Below the pieces are notes generated by a model. It saw nothing but the letters and a program-made list of their open reading frames with translations. It did not search any database and had not been told where the DNA came from. From Chondrinema litorale (lineage in GTDB: Bacteria > Bacteroidota > Bacteroidia > Cytophagales > Flammeovirgaceae): a stretch of 64,000 nucleotides of DNA. Position 1 is the first letter of the stretch, and each line of letters opens with the position of its first letter. The DNA is taken from positions 1-64,000 of the forward strand of contig NZ_CP111065.1 in the NCBI RefSeq assembly GCF_026250525.1, read 5' to 3'. Shown piece after piece: positions 9,321 to 18,240 of this stretch. A program made the position numbers and the translations under genes.

Positions 9321-9355
9321 AAGTAGCTCTTGCTAAAAATAAGAGGATTTATTAG
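7833..9355 (+). pseudogene. ISL3-family transposase, interrupted by a 14-nt hairpin and 3'-truncated
   Basis: Residues 1-235 contain the family zinc-finger region (CPHCGK...CQNPACRF) and the catalytic start VDDWAFRKGDNYGTILVDLE and RDRSGAYAEAAKQGAPDALQVADR. The frame then breaks. Removing exactly 14 nt (8538-8551) restores the family sequence ADRWHLLKNLKE and reads on cleanly through an HTH-containing insertion region to FGKSINR near 9306. The last residues to the stop at 9353-9355 come from unrelated DNA. No other stop or frameshift is present, so the gene was otherwise intact when it was interrupted and truncated. Confidence 0.85.
8538..8551 (+). repeat. 14-nt hairpin insertion in ISL3 transposase
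   Basis: CGG followed by GTCT-CGC-AGAC (8541-8551), a perfect 4-bp stem with a 3-nt loop. It lies between the Arg codon of ADR and the Trp codon of WHLLKN, a highly conserved junction in ISL3 transposases, and causes the frameshift. Confidence 0.8.
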
Positions 9356-10865
9356 CTCGTGGATTTCCAGTTTTGTGGTAGCAGCTCATTTATTCTGTTA
9401 ATGGGTTGTTCTGGTAACCTTTCAAATATATCTTGCAGATACTCGTATGGATTGATTTGGTGCAATTTGCAACTGCCTAATATGCTGTACATTATAGCTG
9501 CTCTTTGAGCTGCTTCATGTGACCCCGCAAAGAGATAATTCTTCCGACCAATAGCCACTGGTCGAATATTATTTTCGATCAAGTTGTTACGGTTGCCGCA
9601 CAATCTATTTCTAACCTGCCGTCATTGAGATATACATACAGCTTATTATATCTTTCTGCCAGATAATGCATGGCTTTACCAATGGCAGATTTCGGCAATA
9701 CTTTAGGGTACTCATCTACAATCCATTGCCCCAACAAATCCATGATTGGACGGGATTTTTCTTGCCTAAGTTTATATCTCTGCAAGGCATCTAGCTTGTT
9801 GTCTCTTGCCTCACGTTCAACAGCATACAATTGCTGGAATAAAAGCAAGGCATGTCTGGCTCTGGATTCATCGTTATCCAAAGCTTTCTCGAAGTAGCGG
9901 CGTACGTGTGCCATGCATCCAACAAGGATGATGTTCATCCCTTCTTCTTCAAGGAGCTGATCATAAACTTTGTATCCATCTGTTTGTATGTAACCTTCAT
10001 AACCTTGCAGCATATTGACAGGGCCTTCTCTAGATCGTCCCTTTTGATAATCAAACATCACGACTTCCTGCTCTGGAGAATAATAAGTCCAATAGTAACC
10101 ACGATGAGTCTTTCCTTTTTTGGTATCATCTAACACCTTAATTGGGCTCTCATCAACCTGTAAGTAATTATTATGCAACACCTCAAATTTTAATGCCTGA
10201 TATAAAGGGTTCAATAACTGACAAGCAGGTTTTAACCAGTTACCCAAAGTACTAGGAGCAATCTTTATCCCTAACTGGTTAAATCTTTTTTGTTGTCTGT
10301 AAAATGGTAGGTGATGACAAAATTTATCCACCAGAATATGGGCTAGTAGTCCAGGTCCTGGGATACCCTTGTCAATTGGTCTGGCTGGTAGGTTGGCTAC
10401 ATAAAATTCTTCTTCTTTACTCACATAACGAGGTCTGATGTAGCGACGAACAAACAACTTAGCTGGTGTCATGTCTAACTCCTCAGTAATTTCTTCTCCG
10501 ATCTTACGCATGTGAGTGGTATCCACTTCAGGCTCCAATACTACCTCTTTGCGAGGTAGATGTGCTGGTAACACTTGACGAGATGAGCCTTGTGGCTGCT
10601 TTTCGCCAATAGTAGCCCTTTGATAGCTAATGGTTTGTTTTACTTTAGCAGGTGTTTCAGCTGGAATATCTTCATCTAAAGGTAAAGTGAGTTGCTTGCT
10701 ATTGGTATCACTAGGAATGAACCTTTCTCGTTTACTACCATATATCAATCGCTTCAATTCTGATAGCTCAGCTTTAAGTGATTCAACCTGCTCCAAGAGT
10801 TGTTTTTTCTCTTCTATCAATGCAGCATTTTGCTCTAATAAAGTAGTATCTCCTGTTCCTGTCAT
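9352..10865 (-). pseudogene. tnpC: IS66 transposase TnpC, interrupted by a 14-nt hairpin
   Basis: The protein starts with a coiled coil (LLEQNAALIEEKKQLLEQVE), then the IS66 zinc-binding region, the VDESPIKVLDD and IQTDGYKVYDQLL blocks, and CMAHVRRYFEKA. The frame is open from 10865 to YLNDGRLEID and then breaks. Deleting exactly 14 nt (9589-9602) rejoins it to NNLIENNIRPVAIGRKNYLF, the family's most conserved segment containing the catalytic Glu, and it ends normally at LLPQNWKSTS. Apart from this insertion nothing is damaged. Confidence 0.87.
9589..9602 (-). repeat. 14-nt hairpin insertion in IS66 tnpC
   Basis: In coding orientation TGT followed by GCGG-CAA-CCGT (9599-9589): a 4-bp stem whose outer pair is G-T, with loop CAA. 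It separates EID from NNLIEN in the catalytic core. Confidence 0.78.
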
Positions 10866-10912
10866 AACTCTAAAATACTACTCAACAGTCAGTTAGACAA
10901 TGATTTCAGCAA

Positions 10913-11263
10913 CTATTCAAGTGGTTTTTCATAGCGTTTTCTGCGTCTTGTAACTGCCACTTCCAAGCCATCAAGTAGCAAAGAAAATTCACTATAACTC
11001 AGGTAAATAGAAGAGGATTTACCTGTTAGTAATTTAAACGTACCTGATTCTAACCGCTTGTAGTAAAGAATAAAACCACTGGGTTCCCAAACAAGCACCT
11101 TTAAACGATCAAGTCGTTTGCCTAAGAATATAAAGGCATCTCCAGAATAGATTTTTTGTCCCATATAGTTTTCTACCAAACCACTCAATCCATCGAAGCC
11201 CTTGCGCATATCCGCTGGTTGATCACACAGAAAGAAGCGTTGTTGGGAATTTAATCCGAACAT
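10913..11263 (-). CDS. tnpB: IS66 accessory protein TnpB (Orf2)
   Basis: 116 residues with the classic motif DQPADMRKGFDGLSGLV, then 'IYSGDAFIFLGKRLDRLKVLVWEPSGFILYYKRLESG'. It matches IS66 Orf2 (TnpB) in length and sequence and is intact. It overlaps the end of tnpA by 13 bases, as usual for translational coupling, and precedes tnpC by 47 bases. Its biochemical role is not established; it is needed for IS66 transposition. Confidence 0.93.
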   Translation of the reverse strand: MFGLNSQQRFFLCDQPADMRKGFDGLSGLVENYMGQKIYSGDAFIFLGKRLDRLKVLVWEPSGFILYYKRLESGTFKLLTGKSSSIYLSYSEFSLLLDGLEVAVTRRRKRYEKPLE

Positions 11264-11556
11264 AGCTTCAATACTTGGTGTAAATAAGTAGGTGATACTG
11301 CTTTTGAAAAACGGAGGATGATGCCATTGGGGAATTCTATTTCTACGCCTTGAAGCATTGGCTTTTCATAGTTTACAGCAATAAACTTTGTTGATTTTTC
11401 TTTTGGAGCTGATTCAGACCTTAGCTTTCTGTAACGAGACACCCAGTAGGGTAAGATATGAAGTGGTAAATTATGTTGTAGACTATATGCTTTTTGATTC
11501 AATCCGCTAGACAACCAGTCTTCAACTACTGGAAACATTTCTTTGGAAGTGTACAT
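11251..11556 (-). CDS. tnpA: IS66 accessory protein TnpA (Orf1)
   Basis: 102 residues from the ATG at 11556 (MYTSKEMFPVVEDW). A longer frame begins at a TTG only four bases inside the IS end and is less likely. 'WLSSGLNQKAYSLQHNLPLHILPYWVSRYRKL' is a helix-turn-helix of the IS66 Orf1 type that would bind the element ends, and 'IEFPNGIILRF' near the C-terminus is also typical. The gene is intact. Confidence 0.85.
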   Translation of the reverse strand: MYTSKEMFPVVEDWLSSGLNQKAYSLQHNLPLHILPYWVSRYRKLRSESAPKEKSTKFIAVNYEKPMLQGVEIEFPNGIILRFSKAVSPTYLHQVLKLCSD

Positions 11557-11583
11557 AATTACTTTTTCAGCTAAGTAAAGCAA

Positions 11584-11994
11584 TTACCCTCTAATGTAAT
11601 AGGCTGGTTTATGGGAGGGATACAGATCTTCTTCATTTTTTATTTCTATACCTACAATTTCTTCTTTGGGTAAGGCAAGTGTTTTATACTGATTTTTATC
11701 TATAAATATTGGTAAATGGTGTTGGTTATTTTGGAGAGGATTGCCCCGTATATCTATAAGTTTTAATTTAGATAATCCAGTGAGCCACTCTGGTAATTCT
11801 TGTATCTTATTATTTTTTAATATTAACTCTTCCAGAAAATTTAAGATTTTTATTTCTTCTGGTATTTTAGATAAAGGAAAATCAGTTAATTTAGACTCAT
11901 AGTAGTCAGAGTATAGAGTTAAATCAAGCCTTCTTTTTTTATACTTTTTTGCAATTGCAATGCGATGCAAGTAAATAGGATGTATGTAACTCAT
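11584..11994 (-). pseudogene. leucine-rich-repeat protein gene truncated by IS66
   Basis: 136 codons remain. Two LRR-like units are visible: 'LSKIPEEIKILNFLEELILKNNKIQELPEWL' and 'GLSKLKLIDIRGNPLQ'. The spacing of L.....L.L..N.I..LP is that of the LRR proteins abundant in Cytophagales. The stop codon TAA lies inside the GTAA terminus of the IS66 element, so the natural C-terminus is missing. Its continuation is not found on the far side of IS66, where ISL3 sequence lies, so the two halves are no longer adjacent. Confidence 0.65.
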
Positions 11995-12358
11995 ATTTAT
12001 GGATTATTGCTCATTAAGCTTAAGCAAAAAGTAAATGAAGACGTTTTATATAAACACTAGTTTTTTTCGCTGAACTATGTGAAATATCCAACATACATTA
12101 TTTGATATTAAATCAAACTCTTTTTTAAATAAGCACTTATAAAACTCATTTTTTGCGGAATTTCAAACTTTATTCAAAATAACATTTTGGTAGTTTAATA
12201 GTTGATAGATGTAATTTAACAGTATCTTCAATCCAAAAAGGGATTTAGTGATAAATATCTCTATGAAACCAATCTGCTTTTAGATAAAAGTAAATTACTT
12301 TTTTAATAGTTCTAATGTAAAAAAAATAGAAATAAATTCTTCATTCTTACAATTATCT
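11995..12358. other. AT-rich intergenic region with a diverged repeat
   Basis: No gene is seen in these 364 bases. The segment 12169-12213 (core CAACATTTTGGTAGTTTAA-like, here TAACATTTTGGTAGTTTAA) recurs in direct orientation at 18779-18819. The rest is AT-rich sequence upstream of the LRR gene and downstream of the GTPase gene. Confidence 0.5.
12169..12213 (+). repeat. direct repeat A flanking the GTPase/sacsin-like/IS3 segment
   Basis: TTTATTCAAAATAACATTTT followed by GGTAGTTTAATAG; the copy at 18779 differs at only two bases in the first 29. Upstream of both copies a weaker match (CTC.ATTTTT...GAATTTCA) extends the similarity to about 70 bp. Confidence 0.6.
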
Positions 12359-13657
12359 CTAAAAACAATTAATTGCAGAAAGAAACCACTCTTCATATTT
12401 TTTATATATGATTGTTTCATTGTCTAATAACCCTATTTTTTCCTCTAATACATTGATATAATCATAATTATCTATTTTTTTTCTATCATGTTCTATTTCA
12501 ACTTTTTTAGAATAACCTAACCTCGAAGATATTAAATATAAACAAACAGCCCGTTTTGCTATTTGGTATCTCAATTCTGCATTTACTGTAATATAAGTAA
12601 CTGTATTCTTATCTTTTTCAGATGCTATTGCACTTCCTGCAACTCTTCCTGCAAATAAGCCTGCCATACCAAGTCCAATACCCAAAAGTGGATTAATAAA
12701 AGCTAAAGGAGTAGCGATACTAAAATATCCTATAGACATACCTACATCACCATATTCTTTGTCTCTATTCCTATATAAGTACCCATCATGATTATAATTT
12801 GAAATATTATAATGATCATCTAAATCTTCAAAAGATATTTGATATATTTCTTTTAGATTTTTTAAATACTTATCAAAAAGAGCTTTTACTCTATACTGGA
12901 ATAAAGATGATGTATTATTTGATATGTTAACACCTTTATTATCAACTTTTAAATTATCTAATCCTAATATTAACTGATGAAATGCTAATGAAGACTTTTT
13001 GGTATCATCAGTATATTTATCATTTAACTTTTTTACATTACTTAAAAAAGTTTTACGTCTTTCAGTATTTATTACATATTTACCTACAGTATTCATAATA
13101 TCGATAATTTTCAATTTATTATCGATATGAGAGTTGAAATCAATTACATCAGTAATTCCATTAGAATGCAAAAAAGAAATCCAACTATCCTTTCTGTTAA
13201 GCTTGTAATTGTTATTATTTAATTCAAGGTTAGTTACTTTCGTTATTATGCCTACTATATTAGTATTCACTTCTCTTAATAAATTTAGCTCAGATAAATG
13301 ACTAGCATCAGGTACAGTTTGACTATCACAAATAAATAAAATTACATCTACCTCTTTTAAGTTTTGTAAATTATCATAATCTCTTTTCGAATATTCATCT
13401 GACAAGATTGTTGTATAAAAACATTCTTTCATTGAAGGCTTTTCTTTAACTAATTTTAAAAATGCCTCTACATTCCCTGTTTTTTCAAAACCAGGGAAAT
13501 CATAAAATTGAATATCAAGTATTTCATGAGTGAACTTTGCTACTTGCTTAGTAGTATTTGATGAATCAGATATTATCCCACTTTCTTTATCTCTAATAGT
13601 TGAAATTAAGGAAGTTTTTCCTGAATTAGTCCTTCCACAAATAGCTATATTAATCAT
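12359..13657 (-). CDS. dynamin-like or immunity-type GTPase with membrane-inserting segment
   Basis: 432 residues. The P-loop GRTNSGKTS (residues 8-16, K14) and the G3 motif DFPGFEK are clear; G4 is probably IITKVTN. After the GTPase domain a helical region follows, then a hydrophobic glycine-rich segment 'ATPLAFINPLLGIGLGMAGLFAGRVAGSAIA' that could insert in a membrane, and a basic C-terminal helix. This layout (GTPase plus glycine-zipper-like hydrophobic hairpin) recalls bacterial dynamin-like proteins and stress or defence GTPases, but no exact family is recognised. It is divergent from the sacsin-like gene at 14035 with a 377-base control region between. Confidence 0.65.
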   Translation of the reverse strand: MINIAICGRTNSGKTSLISTIRDKESGIISDSSNTTKQVAKFTHEILDIQFYDFPGFEKTGNVEAFLKLVKEKPSMKECFYTTILSDEYSKRDYDNLQNLKEVDVILFICDSQTVPDASHLSELNLLREVNTNIVGIITKVTNLELNNNNYKLNRKDSWISFLHSNGITDVIDFNSHIDNKLKIIDIMNTVGKYVINTERRKTFLSNVKKLNDKYTDDTKKSSLAFHQLILGLDNLKVDNKGVNISNNTSSLFQYRVKALFDKYLKNLKEIYQISFEDLDDHYNISNYNHDGYLYRNRDKEYGDVGMSIGYFSIATPLAFINPLLGIGLGMAGLFAGRVAGSAIASEKDKNTVTYITVNAELRYQIAKRAVCLYLISSRLGYSKKVEIEHDRKKIDNYDYINVLEEKIGLLDNETIIYKKYEEWFLSAINCF

Positions 13658-14034
13658 AAATTTATCTTTAATGCCATAATTAAAACTGCTTTTTTAAAGT
13701 AAGAAAATAACTACACTTTAGAAACCCTTTAATAATTATTTTTTGCTCTTCATTAGCTAAATAATTAGTAAAGGGTTTCTAGAATTTTCAATATTTTTAG
13801 GAGCAAATATATAATTTAGGATATCGACTCCATTCCATAAAGGTTTGCTTCCTCTAGATTAATAATTTATCTTACGATAAATTTAAAGATACCAACATTG
13901 GGTACACAAAAACACTAAAGATCATCAAATGATGTGCTACTCGAGAAGTTTATTTGGATCAAATACTTTTAATCAGCTTACGGATTTTAGTTAATTGTCA
14001 ACATTTATTTAAAAAACGACACACAACTTAGACA
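13658..14034. other. 377-base divergent promoter region containing a long hairpin
   Basis: No gene is seen. It holds the 23-bp-arm hairpin at 13719-13781 and presumably the promoters of the GTPase (leftward) and the sacsin-like gene (rightward). No clear TAnnTTTG box could be fixed. Confidence 0.45.
13719..13781. repeat. long near-perfect inverted repeat (23-bp arms, 17-base loop)
   Basis: The left arm 13719-13741 begins TAGAAACCCTTTA and the right arm 13759-13781 ends TAAAGGGTTTCTA; 22 of 23 positions pair. It sits between divergent genes, so it is not an ordinary terminator. It could be a small palindromic mobile element (MITE-like) or a structured 5' leader of the GTPase mRNA. Confidence 0.6.
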
Positions 14035-17000
14035 ATGCCAACATATTTAGAAACAGTTCAACAGAGCAAAAACTATAATAACTACAAACTGACTGCTGAT
14101 AAGGTTATTCAAATCTTGTCAGATGTAAGAAATGAAAGAACAAAATCTAGAAGAAGGTGGATTTGGGAGTTAATGCAAAATGCAAAAGACGTTCCAAATA
14201 TTTATGGAGGTGTGACAATTGAAATTATCTTAAAACAGAACGAATTCATTTTTAGCCACAATGGTAACCCATTTCGAATAGAAAATATTACTGGACTAAT
14301 CCAACAAGTAAGTTCAGGAAAGCCTTCTGACAGCACAAACAAGAGAATAACAGGTAAGTTTGGAACAGGTTTTATTAGTACTCATTTACTTTCAGACACA
14401 GTAACAGTAAAGGGAATTGTTGAACAAGATGGACTGTCGCCCAAAACTTTTCAATTTGAACTAAATCGAAAGGCTGAAAAATCTGAAGACTTAATAACTT
14501 TTATAGCTGAAGAACTTGACAAGATTGAGAAAATTGAAGATGAAAATCTATTTCCAACAAGACATTACTATCATTCACAAAGAAAAGAAACGGACTTTGA
14601 CACTGTTTTTATTTATCCATTAGAAAATTCTGAATCAAAAGAAGCCGCAATAGTTGGTGTTGAAGACCTTGCTTCTACATTACCTCAGACACTATTTTTC
14701 GTTAAAGAACTTAAAAAAGTCATAATAAATAATGAAATAACAGGAAAGCAAATTACTTATGAATTATTTGAAAACAAAAACGAAGGTGATTTCTACTTTC
14801 CAGTTATCAAGGAGACTATCAATGGAACAACACAAGATTTATGCTTTATTCACTATAAGGATGATAAACTTGATTTAGCTATCCCAATTAACAATCATAC
14901 AGAAAGAAGCATTAAGATTATAGAGAAATCAGCAAGACTATATCGTGATTTCCCACTAGTAGGTACAGAACACTTTTATATCCCTTTTATTCTTAATGGT
15001 CTAAATTTTTTCCCAACTGAAAAAAGAGATAGTGTGTTGTTGACAGATACAACAAGTAATAGTGTTCTAGTTAATCGGGACATTTTTATCCACGCAATTA
15101 ATAAAGCTCAGTTATTCGTAGAATGGCTTAAAACTCACGATGCAAGAAATTTAAGTTTGATAGCTCAAAGCAGAATTCCAACGGCATTAACTGAACTAGA
15201 AGTAATTAATTGGTTTAAAGACAATATTCAAACACCATATAGACACTATCTCATAAATCAAGAGATAGTAGAAACAGCTTCTAAAAAAATAAAAATCAAG
15301 GACGCTGTAATTCCTAAATTTACAGGAACAAAAGAACAAAATGACCAATTTTGGGAAATCTTGAACAATTATTTTGGTGGTGACAAAATTTGTAGAAAAG
15401 ATCATTTAGGTTCTTGGCAAAACAATTTAGGTATTGAATCTGAAATTGAAACGTGGGGGCAAAGGGTCTTTTATTCTATTGAAGATTTACTAAATGAAAT
15501 TCAATCCAAAATCACACTTGGATGCATAACCATTCAAGAAAACCAACTAACGAATATTCAATGGCTTAACTCGGTTTACAAATTCTTAATTGACAACGAG
15601 CTTATTAAGTATTTTAAAGAGTATAAAATAATTCCAACGATTAAGGGAAGTCTAAAATCTTTAAATGATGACTTATACATTGAAAAGGAAACCAAGATAC
15701 CAAATGAGTTCATTGAAATTTTGAAATCACTCAAGAGTGAAGATTGGAATGATATTCTCATTCACAGGGATTTAATACCTATCGATAATTCCCATGCTCC
15801 AAAAACAGTAAAGGATATTTCTGATGAAATAAACAAAGTTCTGAACTATGAAGAAAAGAATCAATATGATCAAGTACAAAAGTCTTACATTGACAGAGAA
15901 AATGCCGAAGTTACACTGCTTGAAATTTTAAGTATTTCAGCCTCTTACTCAAATGATTCATTTCAATCTAAACTCTTTCATTCAGCTAAAGCCTTTTTTA
16001 AATCAGAAAAAGAGCAAATTGTAATTAATGGTATTACTGAATTTAATTTCAATCCAGCCAAGCGTCAAATCATTAAATTACTTCATAAGAAAATTGAAGC
16101 AACAAAATCAATAACGAATTTAGAAATTGAAAACAGGGAGAAGTGGTTACTTTGCCATTTATTATTGCTTCAAGACAGTTCGGAATTTAAAACACTTTTA
16201 GAATTCGGAAACATAATTCCTAATCGTAAAGGTGAGTTCTGTGCATATGAAAATGAAATTTTTGCTTATGGAACAGATGAAAATCCATTAGATGATGATT
16301 TAATAAAAATTCTCTTTGAACTGAATAATGCAGAGGATTGGGATAAGTTTTTAGTTAACGATTCTTTTAGAAGTCTAAAATTGACTGCTAAAACAATTGA
16401 AGAACTTGCAACAAAGCTTAAAGACGAACTTGAGAAACTCAGATTGGAGAACTCATTCTCTTCAAATAGTACTGCAATTTTAAAATTGATACATTGGTGT
16501 TCAGACTACAATAATCGTTTTGTTTCTGCCAAGCATTTTGATTGGTTCCTTTCTCAAAAGGATAATATATTTGTAAACATATCTCTTGAAGATTCAGAAG
16601 TAGGTGGGAATATTGTAAAGCTCTTATCAAACAAGGAAAAACTTAATGACTTGGTTACAATAGCAGAATCTGGAATAAGTCTTACTCAACTTTCAGAAAT
16701 TGCTAAAATAGCCAAATCAATAAGTATTGATAAAATAAAGAATCTTGCTCAACAGCTAAAAGACGAACAAGACGATTTTGAGTTTAAGAAAAAAATTGGC
16801 GAAACAGTAGAAAGAGTGTTTATTGATGCCTTTAGTTCACTAAACCTCCCTTACAATATTACTTATCAAGGAGTTGGCTCTCAAGATGTGATAATAACAA
16901 ATACTTCCAATTCAAGATCATTTTACATTGAAATGAAATCAATTTCACCAACCAATTGGGACAAGAGCTTAAAACTTGCAGTATCACAAGCTAGAAAAGC

Positions 17001-17301
17001 TGTAGAACAAGAAAATGAAGGTAATTATGTGGTATCTGTATTGGTTAGACCTAGTAATTGGGAACTTGCAACAGTAGACTTTATAAAAACAAACTTGAAT
17101 AGTCAGTTCAATATCGGCTCACTTCTTTCAAGTGTAGTAGAAAAAGACAAGACATTTGAACAACTATTAAATTCTTCAGGAGACATTGACCTTGCGTTTG
17201 AAGACACTAGAAGAAAAGTGAGAATAGCAGAGCAAATATGGAGACAGAATGGACACCCATTTAATTTGCTTATTGACAGATTAAAACATTATCTCAGATA
17301 A
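14035..17301 (+). CDS. sacsin-like HSP90-type ATPase with C-terminal PD-(D/E)XK-like domain
   Basis: 1088 residues. The N-terminus carries a GHKL/HSP90-type ATPase: ELMQNAKD (E45, N49) as the N box, FSHNGNPF in place of the usual DNG motif, and TGKFGTGF as the glycine loop, the arrangement of sacsin/NOV-type proteins. A long helical middle has no recognised domain. Near the C-terminus 'GVGSQDVIITN' (D951) and 'FYIEMKSIS' (E966, K968) form a D-x14-ExK motif of a PD-(D/E)XK nuclease (DUF3883/NO VEIN-like region). ATPase plus nuclease proteins of this type occur in bacterial defence loci; a defence role is inference. It lies next to a divergent GTPase and an IS3 element. Confidence 0.75.
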   Translation: MPTYLETVQQSKNYNNYKLTADKVIQILSDVRNERTKSRRRWIWELMQNAKDVPNIYGGVTIEIILKQNEFIFSHNGNPFRIENITGLIQQVSSGKPSDSTNKRITGKFGTGFISTHLLSDTVTVKGIVEQDGLSPKTFQFELNRKAEKSEDLITFIAEELDKIEKIEDENLFPTRHYYHSQRKETDFDTVFIYPLENSESKEAAIVGVEDLASTLPQTLFFVKELKKVIINNEITGKQITYELFENKNEGDFYFPVIKETINGTTQDLCFIHYKDDKLDLAIPINNHTERSIKIIEKSARLYRDFPLVGTEHFYIPFILNGLNFFPTEKRDSVLLTDTTSNSVLVNRDIFIHAINKAQLFVEWLKTHDARNLSLIAQSRIPTALTELEVINWFKDNIQTPYRHYLINQEIVETASKKIKIKDAVIPKFTGTKEQNDQFWEILNNYFGGDKICRKDHLGSWQNNLGIESEIETWGQRVFYSIEDLLNEIQSKITLGCITIQENQLTNIQWLNSVYKFLIDNELIKYFKEYKIIPTIKGSLKSLNDDLYIEKETKIPNEFIEILKSLKSEDWNDILIHRDLIPIDNSHAPKTVKDISDEINKVLNYEEKNQYDQVQKSYIDRENAEVTLLEILSISASYSNDSFQSKLFHSAKAFFKSEKEQIVINGITEFNFNPAKRQIIKLLHKKIEATKSITNLEIENREKWLLCHLLLLQDSSEFKTLLEFGNIIPNRKGEFCAYENEIFAYGTDENPLDDDLIKILFELNNAEDWDKFLVNDSFRSLKLTAKTIEELATKLKDELEKLRLENSFSSNSTAILKLIHWCSDYNNRFVSAKHFDWFLSQKDNIFVNISLEDSEVGGNIVKLLSNKEKLNDLVTIAESGISLTQLSEIAKIAKSISIDKIKNLAQQLKDEQDDFEFKKKIGETVERVFIDAFSSLNLPYNITYQGVGSQDVIITNTSNSRSFYIEMKSISPTNWDKSLKLAVSQARKAVEQENEGNYVVSVLVRPSNWELATVDFIKTNLNSQFNIGSLLSSVVEKDKTFEQLLNSSGDIDLAFEDTRRKVRIAEQIWRQNGHPFNLLIDRLKHYLR

Positions 17302-17404
17302 AAACGAATGCTAATCAAAAACGGCCATGAACTATTGTAAGCTTCCCTAAAATCCAGACAGTATAAAAGTAGACAGTTATTTTATTAATTTTATAACTGT
17401 ACCT

Positions 17405-17685
17405 ATGAAAAAGAAAAGATTCACACCGGAACAAATTGCTAAAATTCTCAAAGAATATGAGAATGGTAAATCAGTTGAAGAAATATCTCGAGAATATGGG
17501 GTTAGTCGTGCAGCTTTTTATAAATGGCGTCAACGATTTAATGGCATGGAAGCCTCAGATTTAAAACGTTTAAAAGAACTTGAGGAAGAAAATCGTAGGC
17601 TTAAAGAGTGTTCCACACCGGAATGTATAGCGAACTTGCTTTAGACTTAAAACTTGCACAAGAAATTATTAAAAAAAAGCTTTAA
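17405..17685 (+). pseudogene. IS3 OrfA, interrupted by a 14-nt hairpin
   Basis: MKKKRFTPEQIAKILKEYENG begins a classic IS3 OrfA helix-turn-helix, followed by the leucine-zipper segment ELEEENRRLK. After LK the frame breaks; removing 14 nt (17608-17621) restores LKEMYSELALDLKLAQEIIKKKL and the stop at 17683-17685. The normal OrfA-OrfB overlap follows, with an A8 run that is a plausible -1 frameshift site. Confidence 0.85.
17608..17621 (+). repeat. 14-nt hairpin insertion in IS3 orfA
   Basis: GTGT-TCC-ACAC (17608-17618) followed by CGG, a perfect 4-bp stem with 3-nt loop. Read on the other strand it is CCG plus hairpin, the same 3+11 order as the other copies. The exact boundary can slide by one base. 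Confidence 0.75.
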
Positions 17686-17911
17686 AAACATATCAAAAAA
17701 AAGGGATTGTTGTAGAGCTTAAAAGGGAAGGAACAGTCAGTGTTTATAGAGCATGTAAAATACTCGGCTTAAGTAGGTCTGTATATTATTATGATTCAAA
17801 AAAAGATGATACAGAGTTAGTTAGTGCACTAAAGGGGAAAGTAGAAAAATACCCTACAGAAGGGTTCTGGAAATTATTTGCTCGTTTACGTAATGAAGGT
17901 AACAAATGGAA

Positions 17912-17925
17912 CATTCCATGTCGGA
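17912..17925 (+). repeat. 14-nt hairpin insertion 1 in IS3 orfB
   Basis: CAT followed by TCCA-TGT-CGGA (17915-17925): three Watson-Crick pairs and one A-C mismatch next to the loop. It separates KWN from HKRVYR. The boundary can slide by one base (AAC or AAT, both Asn). Confidence 0.7.
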
Positions 17926-18240
17926 TCATAAGCGTGTGTATAGAATTTACTGTAAATTAGGTTTCAATATTCGAAAAAAGATCAAAAAACGTTTACCCAT
18001 TAGAGTAAAACAATCTCTTACAACGCCAGAAGGCCCTCATCATACTTGGTCTATGGATTTTTTACATGATGCTCTGGAGAGTGGGAGAAAACTAAAAGCA
18101 TTCACAGTTATGGATGACTTTAATAGAGAAGTGTTACACATAGAAGTGGATACCTCTATCAAAAGCAAAAAAGTTGTATATATACTAAATCATCTTGTCA
18201 AAAGATATGGTAACCCTAATAGGTTAAGGATGGATAACGG

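Larger units (their letters stand above)
9321..11587 (-). mobile_element. IS66-family insertion sequence (tnpA, tnpB, tnpC)
   Basis: Three genes on the minus strand in the standard IS66 order. The tnpA-side end is placed at 11587 because the truncated LRR gene runs straight into GTAATTGCTTTACTTAG there, the TAA being that gene's new stop, and IS66 ends characteristically begin GTAA. The tnpC-side end is not resolved; a candidate GTAGCTCTTGC begins at 9321 but matches the other end poorly, and no 8-bp target duplication is seen (ISL3 sequence on one side, LRR gene on the other). A deletion or recombination has evidently removed one original junction. Confidence 0.75.

Noticed and set aside
9302..9321. 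A sixth hairpin insertion (AGGT-ATCC-ACCT) at the end of the ISL3 transposase
   Set aside because: The loop is 4 nt, and removing 14 nt leads to a stop after a few codons and not to the ISL3 C-terminus. It is a truncation point.
6146..11583. One composite transposon made of IS481, ISL3 and IS66
   Set aside because: Three different families with unrelated ends; IS481 has its own target duplication, so they are separate insertions.
17301..17340. Truncation of the sacsin-like gene by IS3
   Set aside because: The gene ends with its own stop after a complete nuclease-like domain, 34 bases before the IS3 end.
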